DNA of 64,000 bases, from assembly GCF_051622035.1 (NCBI RefSeq), contig NC_135365.1:7223501-7287500 (forward strand). Reading direction: 5' to 3'. The notes under the pieces were generated by a model. The model saw only the letters and a program-made list of their open reading frames with translations. It was not told the origin of the DNA and did no database searches. The first letter of the stretch is position 1, and each line of letters starts with the position of its first letter. The translations under genes were made by a program, and so were the position numbers. The stretch comes from Arctopsyche grandis. Its lineage: Eukaryota > Arthropoda > Insecta > Trichoptera > Hydropsychidae. Shown one piece after another: positions 36,211-44,999 of the stretch.

Positions 36211-36491
36211 TAAAGGTCTGTTCATACTTAACAGCACTGCACGGCTTCAGCACTGCACGACTCCGTTTCAAATATGTCATTTTATTACATTTCTATTCAT
36301 ATCTACCTACACGTCGCGGTCACGTCACGCTTACAACACTTTGGCCGAGTGCAAGGCAAAATCGGCTTACTTATACATTACAGGCCATGACGATACGGCG
36401 CAATATTGCTTACGTCGTATTGTCGAGTACTTACAATATGAATGCATACACGTGCATTCGTAGCTACGCGTCAGAATACAAGTCAGCAAAA

Positions 36492-36689
36492 ATGTTTCGG
36501 CGTTTATCGAACGAAAAATTATGTATAATCGCGTTGTTGTTGGAAGAAGAAACTCAAGAAGGCAATAAAAAAGCACGGAGGCGTTTTGATGTGCATCCCA
36601 TGTTAAAAAATAGAAAAACCAAAGGAGAGTTTTGGACACTGTATAAGGAGCTTGTGGATGATGGACAAAATTTTTTAATATTTCCGTAA
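36492..36689 (+). pseudogene. Harbinger transposase N-terminal remnant
   Basis: MFRRLSNEKLCIIALLLEEE, then RRRFDVHPMLKNRKTKGEF, then LYKELVDDGQNF resembles the N-terminus of PIF/Harbinger (HARBI1-like) transposases, where R(R/K)xWVHPxxxxR...GEFxxLxxxL is usual. It stops after 66 codons, long before the DDE catalytic core, so it has no activity. Confidence 0.65.
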
Positions 36690-37141
36690 ACAATTTAAAA
36701 TTTTTTTAAATATTTTTGAAATATTTGCGCCAAAACCATGTTGAAATATTGAACAGCTGTCAACTGTCACTATAGATAATTGGTCCAAAACAGCAAAGCG
36801 GCAAACTCATGGCACGTAATTCGCGTGTATATGATCCATCGCGTAATCCACGATGGCCAAAAAAACGGATACGATACGTTGACGGATGTTGCTGTAAGGT
36901 ATGAACAGGAAATGTCGTGTACTGCTGTAAGCCTGCCGTGGCGTAATGAACATACCCATACAAAATGTACCAAACATTGATGTATAATACACTAGATGGG
37001 CCCAGACGTGTTATTTTGGTCGGAGATCTTGTCTTCACTAACTGAGGGTTGCGGGGGGTTTAACTACCGGGGAAGTTGGGTTTTTTTCCCTACGACGCCA
37101 CGGTACCTTCCTTCCTACTAAGAGAAACTGTGCATGCGCCA

Positions 37142-37779
37142 TGTTCCGACCAAGTCTTCATGGTCAGCTTTCGTGGCGTTACGACCAAAGGAGCCGTTTT
37201 GGAGGGAGATCGGCGCCGAGCGCGCGTCCCCGCCTGCTATTCGTTTTCCGCTTCGGTCGAGTGAACATCTCTGTTCGCTACCGAGTTTGTTCCCACCACC
37301 GAGTCCCGATCAGCTCAGCCTGGATCGGCAGACGATACTGGAAGTACAACTTCAGTATACGTCCGGTGAGAAGTGAGGAAATCGTGGTCTTTCTTCGTCG
37401 AAGTCAGATCACGTAGTCACGTGAGGAGTGAGGTTATCATAACCTCTCGAACACGTGCGCGCTAATTTCACGACGGACTCCCCCCCCCCCCCCTCTGCTT
37501 ATTCTTTGTATTTATATATACATAAAATACAGTCACCATACAAACAGAATTACAACCTGTTTTCATTATTACAATTCCCCCCTTTTTCCACATCACGCAT
37601 CCCACGCACATTACGAAGGAGAAAGGGACATAGCAGAGCAGCCGACATCAGCAGAGACCAGACCACCGACGACGAATGAAGGCACCTTGAAGAAACCAGC
37701 CCCGCCCACGCTTACCACGAGCTTCTACGAAACCGACTTCCGGGGTGCTCTCGAGTTGAACATCCCTGGAGTCTGTACA
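37142..37779 (+). repeat. 5' LTR of BEL/Pao-type element
   Basis: 638 bp, from TGTTCCGACC to GTCTGTACA. GC-rich in its first 300 bp, with a poly-C run near 37483 and a TATATATACATAAAATAC segment near 37513. Open frames inside it are not genes. Confidence 0.9.
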
Positions 37780-37935
37780 TTTGGTCCTTCGATTCCGTAT
37801 GTCTTCAGAGCTGGTCTTCCAACGTCGTCGAATCTAGGTTGGTCGTAATTAGCATTTTTCTGTTGTTGTTGTGATTTTTGGTCGCCATTTTGTTTCTTTT
37901 CCCGTGTCCATTGTTTATTTTTTGACGTGTCCAAA

Positions 37936-40227
37936 ATGGAAGCACTTCGGAATACGCGGAAAAGCATTCGCGCTCGGTTAACGAGAAATGCGAACCATTT
38001 GGAGGGGGATCTGAGTATTTCCGTGCTCCAAATCAGACTCGAGATAATTAAACCTCTGTTGTCTGATTTCGAATCGGTCCAAGCTCAGATTGACGAGCTG
38101 GACGAAGCGGAGGCTCGGGCCTCCGAGTCCGTCATTGACGAGTTCGAGACGGAATACTTAATCACCCTCGAACGATGTATGGAAATGCTCAGATTGCGGG
38201 AGCTGCAACTGAGCGCGTCGCCGGTAGGTGGCGCTGCCGTCACGATTTCCGCTGTATCGCAATCAAATTCGGCAATAAAATTGCCCCGTTTGGAGTTGCC
38301 CACCTTCGAAGGCAACGTCCAAAATTGGCCCCTTTTCTCACAACGCTTCTTGGTCGCTATGGCCGGCGAAACTTCTCAACTCGCCCGTTTCCAATACTTG
38401 TTGGCAGTCCTAAAAGGAGAACCCAATCGAGTAGTCAGTGGCTTAGAGTTATCTGATGATTCCTTCTCCCGCGCTTGGTCCATTCTGGAGCAGCGCTACA
38501 ACAATAAAAAAATTGTTGTTCAGTCCCACATTCGCGCAATATTGGACGCGGAACAAATTGCGTCCAATAGTTACGCAAGTTTGCATCGCTGCATAGACGA
38601 TTTTAACATGCACGTCCGTGCACTGGCCAACTTGGGCGTTCCGGTCGACACTTGGGACGACATTTTGGTCATGTGCATCACTAGGAAGCTCGATCGATAC
38701 ACGGTTCGACAATGGGAGCTTCAAGCGCCAAAACATGAGGAGTGCACATTCCACAAACTCATCGAATTTCTGACGCTTCAGTGCCAATCGATGGCAAATG
38801 CCGACTTCGTCTTAAAAGGCGAGTCGGATCCTCGACCAAGAACCATTACGAATCCGAAGGCAGCAGTTCTGCATGTGAGGAGGGAACGCCCCTCCTGCAT
38901 CAGTTGCAGCGGAAGTCATTCTCTGCTAGCCTGTCCATCATTCCGCCAAATGAGCGGTGATGAGCGTAGGTCGAATGCCATAAAACGTCGACTATGTCTC
39001 AACTGCTTGAGGCCAGGGCACATAGTTCACGCGTGCCAAACAAAGCAGAGATGCTTCAAATGCGGTCATGCCCATCACACCATGTTACATGACTCAACTC
39101 CATACCAAACTTCGCCTTCAAATAAGGCCAAACATTATCGGAGCCCAAAGAAATCAGAGAACGCCAAACCCGTAAAATCATCGTCGGTTTTACACTCGGT
39201 GAGACGCGTATCGCCTTCTCACGCCCGAACTGTCCTGTTATCCACCGTGGAAGTACAAGTTCGCGGCGGAGATGGGCGTTCGCACAAGGTTCGAGCATTG
39301 TTAGATAACGGCTCCGAACTCAACCTCATCTCTGAAGACTTAAGAAGGCGACTCGCCTTAAAGTCGAAAAGGATGGACGTCAACCTGGTAGGAATAGGTT
39401 CAAATAGGACGTCCATTACTAGTGGCGCGGTAATTCGAATTCTACCGCGCATCCCCAATCAGGGCTCCAGTGTTGATCTCGATTGCGCAATCATGCCCGA
39501 GATCGCGAATCAACTTCCATCGCGCAACGTGTCCGAGATTCGGAGCCATTTGCCGCTTCATCTCCCCCTTGCCGATCCGTCATTCGATATTCCCGGTACA
39601 GTGGATATGGTGATAGGCAGCGACGCCTATCATGCGATGTTACGCAATGGCAAACGTACCATTTTAGTTCCCTCCAAGTCACGCGGTGACAGAGGAGGAC
39701 GCATCGCGATGATGAATACAGCTTTCGGCTGGATATTGGGCGGCTCTCTAGAAGCGCCCACAGTTTCAAGCGATTCTCGGAATTGCCATCACACAACGGG
39801 TCGTGATCCGTTATCTTGTTTTGGCGCGAGACGTCCAGTCAAGACAGTTACGCGTCCCCTGGACGAATCGCGTATTTACGCGGAACGAAGATTCCGCTTG
39901 CCGAAGCGCAATGTACCCGCGCCCTTTAACCCTCACATCTTTCGACCTTCCCAACCCAGCTCCCATAACTCCTGGCCAGTTCCTAGTTGGCGCACCACTA
40001 GTTGCGCAACAGCAGGAGGATCTGGTCGATCAACCCGGAGCGAGGGTGCTACCACACCAGCACATGCAGCAGCGGCCCCTGGCAGACAGGGGCACAGGAG
40101 TAGGTCCTACTACTCCTCCATCAGCAACACCAAGCGAGCAGTCCGGCGAGTAGCTCGACTGCCAGTCGAGCAGCACTCAGTGAATTTGTGCAACGGTGTG
40201 GCGAACGTTCATAACGTCCCACATTAA
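37936..40227 (+). CDS. Gag-protease polyprotein of BEL/Pao-type element, truncated pol
   Basis: 763 codons from the ATG at 37936. Residues about 90-290 are a capsid-like region (LPRLELPTFEGNVQNWPLF, the usual BEL/Pao gag phrase). Next come a Cys/His-rich segment and a CCHC knuckle CLNCLRPGHIVHAC near residue 352, then a second CFKCGHAHH. The aspartic protease active site is LLDNGSELNL near residue 456 (DNG in place of DTG or DSG). GWILGG follows near residue 600. After about 39780 the pol sequence is lost. The frame continues out of register with an end-of-pol segment; PITPGQFLVGAPL is legible in another frame at about 39961-40005. Codon use is GC-richer than the surroundings. Confidence 0.82.
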   Translation: MEALRNTRKSIRARLTRNANHLEGDLSISVLQIRLEIIKPLLSDFESVQAQIDELDEAEARASESVIDEFETEYLITLERCMEMLRLRELQLSASPVGGAAVTISAVSQSNSAIKLPRLELPTFEGNVQNWPLFSQRFLVAMAGETSQLARFQYLLAVLKGEPNRVVSGLELSDDSFSRAWSILEQRYNNKKIVVQSHIRAILDAEQIASNSYASLHRCIDDFNMHVRALANLGVPVDTWDDILVMCITRKLDRYTVRQWELQAPKHEECTFHKLIEFLTLQCQSMANADFVLKGESDPRPRTITNPKAAVLHVRRERPSCISCSGSHSLLACPSFRQMSGDERRSNAIKRRLCLNCLRPGHIVHACQTKQRCFKCGHAHHTMLHDSTPYQTSPSNKAKHYRSPKKSENAKPVKSSSVLHSVRRVSPSHARTVLLSTVEVQVRGGDGRSHKVRALLDNGSELNLISEDLRRRLALKSKRMDVNLVGIGSNRTSITSGAVIRILPRIPNQGSSVDLDCAIMPEIANQLPSRNVSEIRSHLPLHLPLADPSFDIPGTVDMVIGSDAYHAMLRNGKRTILVPSKSRGDRGGRIAMMNTAFGWILGGSLEAPTVSSDSRNCHHTTGRDPLSCFGARRPVKTVTRPLDESRIYAERRFRLPKRNVPAPFNPHIFRPSQPSSHNSWPVPSWRTTSCATAGGSGRSTRSEGATTPAHAAAAPGRQGHRSRSYYSSISNTKRAVRRVARLPVEQHSVNLCNGVANVHNVPH

Positions 40228-40672
40228 AGTTGGCGCGTTGTTTGTATCTGTGTTGTGGATTCAGTTTATGTGTTTTAACTTAAGTTTTTGAGTTGCTTTT
40301 CTTTTATGCTTCTCTTGTTGGTTTGATTGGTGCTTTGTAATGGAGCTATCAGGATAGATTGGGACATATAACGGTTGAACAATATTGTTACCTAGCATTG
40401 GTGTTGGTTATTTGTTGGTGTTTTGGTTGTTTGTTTGTCTATTTTTTGTTTGTTTCTTGCCGGCTTAGTCAGCTGCTTATGTAGGATGGGAAACTGACGG
40501 TGGACTAATGTTATTTTGTTTGCTGACTGGGCTATTTTGTTGTGTTGTTTTTTGTTTTTTTGTTATTTTTTTGCTTATTTGCTTGGTTTTTGTGTATTTC
40601 ATTAGTCGCTTGTGCACCATTAATTCTTATTTGTTTTGGAATTCGATCCTCTGACTTCCAACGGGGGGAGTA

Positions 40673-41309
40673 TGTTCCGACCAAGTCTTCATGGTCAGCT
40701 TTCGTGGCGTTACGACCAAAGGAGCCGTTTTGGAGGGAGATCGGCGCCGAGCGCGCGTCCCCGCCTGCTATTCGTTTTCCGCTTCGGTCGAGTGAACATC
40801 TCTGTTCGCTACCGAGTTTGTTCCCACCACCGAGTCCCGATCAGCTCAGCCTGGATCGGCAGACGATACTGGAAGTACAACTTCAGTATACGTCCGGTGA
40901 GAAGTGAGGAAATCGTGGTCTTTCTTCGTCGAAGTCAGATCACGTAGTCACGTGAGGAGTGAGGTTATCATAACCTCTCGAACACGTGCGCGCTAATTTC
41001 ACGACGGACTCCCCCCCCCCCCCTCTGCTTATTCTTTGTATTTATATATACATAAAATACAGTCACCATACAAACAGAATTACAACCTGTTTTCATTATT
41101 ACAATTCCCCCCTTTTTCCACATCACGCATCCCACGCACATTACGAAGGAGAAAGGGACATAGCAGAGCAGCCGACATCAGCAGAGACCAGACCACCGAC
41201 GACGAATGAAGGCACCTTGAAGAAACCAGCCCCGCCCACGCTTACCACGAGCTTCTACGAAACCGACTTCCGGGGTGCTCTCGAGTTGAACATCCCTGGA
41301 GTCTGTACA
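40673..41309 (+). repeat. 3' LTR of BEL/Pao-type element
   Basis: 637 bp, matching the 5' LTR along its whole length apart from one fewer C in the poly-C run. The purine-rich GGGGGGAGTA lies directly before it and the CGCCA duplication directly after. Confidence 0.9.
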
Positions 41310-41767
41310 CGCCATGTATTTTGCATGCGCCAAAAGGGAGACAAGTATAACACGTGAGGGCGGATCTAGTATATTCTAGATCTATGGTACCAAAGAATAC
41401 TTTTCGTACAGCCGGATACCTGCTGAAGTCGGTACGTGCCGACTAGGTATGAACAGACCTTAAGGTACACGTGTCATTAATCTATGCTTCAGTGTGTCTA
41501 GCGCTTGTTGATCGTTTGCACCGCATCGATAAAAATAAATGTTTACTTGTCTGCTATGCAAATTTACAATTTTTAAATTTGGAGCCACCTAATTTTGTAT
41601 AATACTTAATGGCGCTCTAACTTAGACTGTAGAAATAATAAAAATGTCACCCGCCCAAATATGACAAGCGATCAATTGGTCATTAGTTGATTAGTCATTG
41701 GCCGCTATTGAGTGTGCTAAGACTGAAACGTCAAGTTGACAGTTCTCGATTTTGACAGCCGTGATGT

Positions 41768-42955
41768 ATGACGCGTGTTGACATGCTGCCGGGGATCGGC
41801 GTGTTCGGCACGGGGGCGGTGGCGCGCGCCCTCGTCCCCTTCCTCGTGTCGCGGGGCTTCGCCGTGAGAGCCCTATGGGGGCGCACGCTCGCCAAGGCCG
41901 AAGCGGCAGCCCGAGACCTAACCGTGGCCTTCTACACCGACAGCATAGACGCTCTTCTACTACGCAAAGACGTCAACCTAGTATTCGTGCTATGCGCCCC
42001 TAACCTCCACGCTCAAATATCAGTCAAAGCGCTCGGCATCGGCAAACACGTCGTATGCGACAGGCCGGCCGGACTAGACCAAGCCGAAGCACTCAAAATG
42101 GTCAGAGCCTCCCAGTACTACCCGGCACTCATATCTTTAATCAACAACTCGTTGAGATTCCTACCAGCATTTGCACGAATGCGAAAAGCCATACTAGACG
42201 GCTACACGGGTAATCCTCAACAACTATCAGTCATGGACGTCAAAGTACAGATGAGCTCACTATTAGGCGACTCGTACGATTGGCATTGCGACGACACGAT
42301 GGGTGGTGGTACATTAACCCTCGTAGGAAGTCACGTCGTAGATTTGGTTACGTTCCTCACCGGACAGAAAGCTCTACGAGTGCACGGCGTATTGAAAACG
42401 TTCACAAAATCCACCGACAAGGTGAACGGAATACGGCAAATCACCTCGCCGGACTTTTGCACGTTTCAGATGGAAATGGATCGAGGATTGCTGGTGACGG
42501 CGACCCTCAACAATTCGATGGTGGTTCCGTGTTTCCATCAGGAGATACTCGTATGTGGCAAACTCGGACAGCTCGTGGTCAAAGGCGGCGATCTTCACGG
42601 CCGACTCCATAACGTCGGTTCGAAGGACGATGTTATATACTTGGACGTTGAGGACTTGGAGTGCCCTATGCCGCCTTCAGTCGTGCCAAAGCCGTATATA
42701 AAAGGATTGAGTAAGATGATCGGCGCGTTGAAAGAAGCGTTCTTGCCCGTTACGGAACAGATGGGGTGGGTTAAAGAGGCCGTTCAACTGGCAGCCACTT
42801 TTGAAGACGGACAGTATGTTCAGGCCGTCATGGAGGCGATACGCAAGTCGAGCACGGATCGGAAGTGGGTTGACGTTACACTATTGACTGAACAACCGGA
42901 TCCGAATCCGATGCTCTCGGCTGCCGTTCGCAGGACGACCATCTCTCTACAGTGA
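41768..42955 (+). CDS. Gfod: Glucose-fructose oxidoreductase domain protein (GFOD1/2-like)
   Basis: Gfo/Idh/MocA-fold protein with an NAD(P)-binding Rossmann half and an alpha/beta C-terminal half. Its substrate is not established. 395 codons from 41768; the second ATG, 41783 (390 aa), fits vertebrate GFOD proteins, which begin MLPGxGVFGTG. Visible: GIGVFGTGAVARALVPFL (dinucleotide loop), YTDSIDALLLRKDVNLV, ISVKALGIGKHVVC, MGGGTLTLVGSHVVDLVT, VHGVLKTF, ending near AASFEDG-like AATFEDGQYVQAV. The motif after VVC reads DRP, where the superfamily's EKP-type motif has lysine. It is intronless and much GC-richer than the flanking DNA, and seems intact and under codon selection. The N-terminus may act as a signal sequence, as suggested for GFOD2. 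Confidence 0.88.
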   Translation: MTRVDMLPGIGVFGTGAVARALVPFLVSRGFAVRALWGRTLAKAEAAARDLTVAFYTDSIDALLLRKDVNLVFVLCAPNLHAQISVKALGIGKHVVCDRPAGLDQAEALKMVRASQYYPALISLINNSLRFLPAFARMRKAILDGYTGNPQQLSVMDVKVQMSSLLGDSYDWHCDDTMGGGTLTLVGSHVVDLVTFLTGQKALRVHGVLKTFTKSTDKVNGIRQITSPDFCTFQMEMDRGLLVTATLNNSMVVPCFHQEILVCGKLGQLVVKGGDLHGRLHNVGSKDDVIYLDVEDLECPMPPSVVPKPYIKGLSKMIGALKEAFLPVTEQMGWVKEAVQLAATFEDGQYVQAVMEAIRKSSTDRKWVDVTLLTEQPDPNPMLSAAVRRTTISLQ

Positions 42956-43119
42956 TATTTCTTGAGACTTCTTAGTATATTTGATGGCATAAAGCTAATT
43001 GACACGAACAATTCAGAAATATAATGACGGTGATTTCATTTAGTTCTATAAGAATATATTTTACATACATATATAAAGTGGCCAGACACTTTTCAACCCA
43101 AGACACAATTGAAATCTGT
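42956..43119. other. GFOD 3' flank
   Basis: AT-rich 3' region. No canonical AATAAA is present in this stretch; AATATA variants occur at about 43019 and 43053. Confidence 0.3.
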
Positions 43120-43540
43120 GTCTTTTGGTCACTATATGTATTGTACATTCATTATACGAATCTCGGAGACTCGACTTGATTCTAGAACTACATAGAATCT
43201 ACTGGCCCAATTATACAAACCGCCTCGATTGCACATTCAATGGGATTTTTAATATTATCAACATCAGCATTCTTCTTTATCGTTTGCTTAATGCTGAGCG
43301 TTGTAGTCATTTTTATCATCTAGAATCCAGTAAACGATCCACTTCCACTCCTCCCGGTCTTGTGCCAAGTTGAAAACAGCGTTTAGTCACTTCTTTAATT
43401 TGGTCCGACCATCTTATAGTAAACTGTCCTCGCCTTCCTTCTATTGTTCTGATGACTACCAGCTTCTCTAGACTCTACATACATTCTTACTGGTAATATG
43501 ACCCACTGACTACCATGTCGCAAGCCTATCTGGGACGAAA
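43120..43540 (-). mobile_element. RTE-type LINE remnant A
   Basis: The minus strand reads VVIRTIEGRRGQFTIRWSDQ, then IKEVTKRCFQLG, with stops. This is the GRxPxRWxDxIKE end of insect RTE-type endonuclease-reverse transcriptases. It duplicates part of the neighbouring remnant at 43640-44170, including TCAGCATT/AATGCTGAGCG and the following sequence. Confidence 0.6.
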
Positions 43541-43639
43541 GCTATCCTTATAACTAGCAGGTGCGGCAGGTATAAAAATGAAATTCGTATCATTTTTGGA
43601 TACATCCAATATCCTTAACAATTTTTCAACAAAAAATTC

Positions 43640-44170
43640 CTCCAATTCTTCCTCGTTTTCTCAATGCTGAGCGTCCTGATCATTGATATCATCTGGAATT
43701 TTGGTGGACGATCCACTTCCACTCCCGGTACTGTGCCAAGTTGTAAGCAGCGTTTAGAGACGATCTCTTCAGTTCTTTAATTTGGTCTGACCATCTAATT
43801 GGAGACTGTCCTCTCATTCTCATTCCTTCTAGTGTTCCGGGGACTACCAGCTCCTCTCCACATTCTTTCTGACAATATGGCCAAAGTAGGAAAGAATCCT
43901 TTACCTACATATTGTGGTGAGTCTGAAACTGTCAGCTCTTTGAAGACGGAGATATACGATCATCTGATCCATGGAAGGCGTAGCATCCACCTCCAGCACC
44001 ACATTTCGAAGGCATCTAACGTGTATCTTTCTCTATTTTTAAGCGTCCATGTCTTGACTCCATACAATGCAGACGTAATTTTGTTCTTTATATATAATAT
44101 TTTTTCCATATCTTTGTCAGATCATCACCGTTATGACCATTCCTTTTCTTTTGTGGATTTCTAATTGGCA
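43640..44170 (-). mobile_element. RTE-type LINE remnant B
   Basis: On the minus strand, in shifting frames: YGVKTWTLKNRERYTLDAFE, then MWCWRWMLRLPW (family: LEAFEMWCYRRMLRISW), then FGHIVRKN, then RMRGQSPIRWSDQIKEL and AQYREWKWIVHQ. This is the C-terminal third of ORF2, with several frameshifts and stops. Confidence 0.7.
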
Positions 44171-44284
44171 CCCGGTGGAGATGGTCGAGCTCGCCACGGC
44201 AGTTGGTCCAACACCGATGTTTGTTTGCATCCTCTTTCCATAAGTATGCATGTATGTATATTCCGCAGCTCATATGGACAAACC

Positions 44285-44601
44285 GGTGACACGACAACTC
44301 GTTCACAGATTTTCCGTAAACCGATAATGCGCTCCAGGCATTTCGTATACGGCCATCTCTTTCTCTCCCCGTCTGTTCACCATGATCTCGTTTACTCTGC
44401 CATTACGTATGCAGCCATCTCTTTCACAGACCGTCTGTTATCGGTGAAAAAATGGTCTGTGAAAGAGATGGCTGCATACGTAATGGCAGAGTAAACGAGA
44501 TCATGGTGAACAGACGGGGTGAGAAAGAGATGGCCGTATACGAAATGCCTGGAGCGCATCATCGGTTTACGGAAAATCTGTGAACGAGTTGTCAGGTAAC
44601 C
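44285..44601. mobile_element. Fold-back DNA element, MULE-like, copy 2
   Basis: 317 bp, the same length and ends as copy 1 at 15184-15500. A perfect 9-bp target duplication, GGACAAACC, is at 44276-44284 and 44602-44610. The core between the arms (CCGTCTGTTATCGGTGAAAA...) is the reverse complement of the copy 1 core, so the two copies are inserted in opposite directions. No coding capacity. Confidence 0.88.
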
Positions 44602-44639
44602 GGACAAACCACCACTGCTAGGCACTTTGGTAGATAATA

Positions 44640-44990
44640 TTTTCTTCTTCATGTGCCCCATCATCCTAGAACTTCGGCAACCAGAACTTTCATCTGTACT
44701 CTGCCCATAGTTGCTCTGAATAGTGCTCGGTTGCTGAGGCCGTAACACTGCTGAAGATTTTTCAACCATGATGTTTTCCGCCGGCTCCGACTGCGCTGTC
44801 CTACAATCTTTCCCTGGATTACAAGACGCGGGAGATCATATTTCTGGTTCCGCATCTCTTGTCCAAGATACTCTAATTTGCGCCCTTTCACATCGTTAAG
44901 TGTAAATAACATGCATAGTCTTTTAAAGCATTGGACATTATGAGAAACTCGAATCTGCCAACGAAGAGGAACAGCAGACTTAAGTTCCCT
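44640..44990 (-). mobile_element. RTE-type LINE remnant C
   Basis: The minus strand gives an open stretch containing KGRKLEYLGQEMRNQKYDL, then LVIQGKIVGQRSRSRRKTSW, then LKNLQQCYGLSNRALFRAT. This is the highly recognisable end of insect endonuclease-reverse transcriptase proteins (family: RKLEYLGHVMRN...LQGKIEGKRGxGRRR.SWLKNLR). It is 5'-truncated. Confidence 0.75.
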
Positions 44991-44999
44991 TATAAATAT

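Larger units (their letters stand above)
37142..41309 (+). mobile_element. BEL/Pao-type LTR retrotransposon, internally deleted, young
   Basis: LTRs at 37142-37779 and 40673-41309 differ, as far as I can see, only in the length of one C-run. The target duplication CGCCA lies at 37137-37141 and 41310-41314. A primer-binding site (TGGTCCTTCG) starts at 37781, and the purine tract CGGGGGGAG ends 3 bp before the 3' LTR. The internal part is only 2.9 kb: gag and protease, then a jump to the end of pol. Reverse transcriptase, RNase H and the integrase core are absent. It must have been copied by an intact relative elsewhere. It is inserted into the Harbinger-like element. Confidence 0.88.
36214..41460 (+). 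mobile_element. PIF/Harbinger-like transposon carrying a nested LTR element
   Basis: The ends are inverted for about 40 bp: left AGGTCTGTTCATACTTAAC, right (reverse complement) AGGTCTGTTCATACCTAGTC, both reaching TTCAGCA. The 3-bp target duplication TAA is at 36211-36213 and 41461-41463. Without the nested retrotransposon (37142-41309 plus a 5-bp duplication) the element is about 1.07 kb. It holds only a transposase start, so it is non-autonomous. A related sequence is at 51180-51480. Confidence 0.8.

Noticed and set aside
37076-37416. Overlapping open frames near 37.1-37.4 kb, repeated at 40.5-40.9 kb
   Set aside because: These are the two LTRs of the BEL/Pao-type element, read in two frames each.
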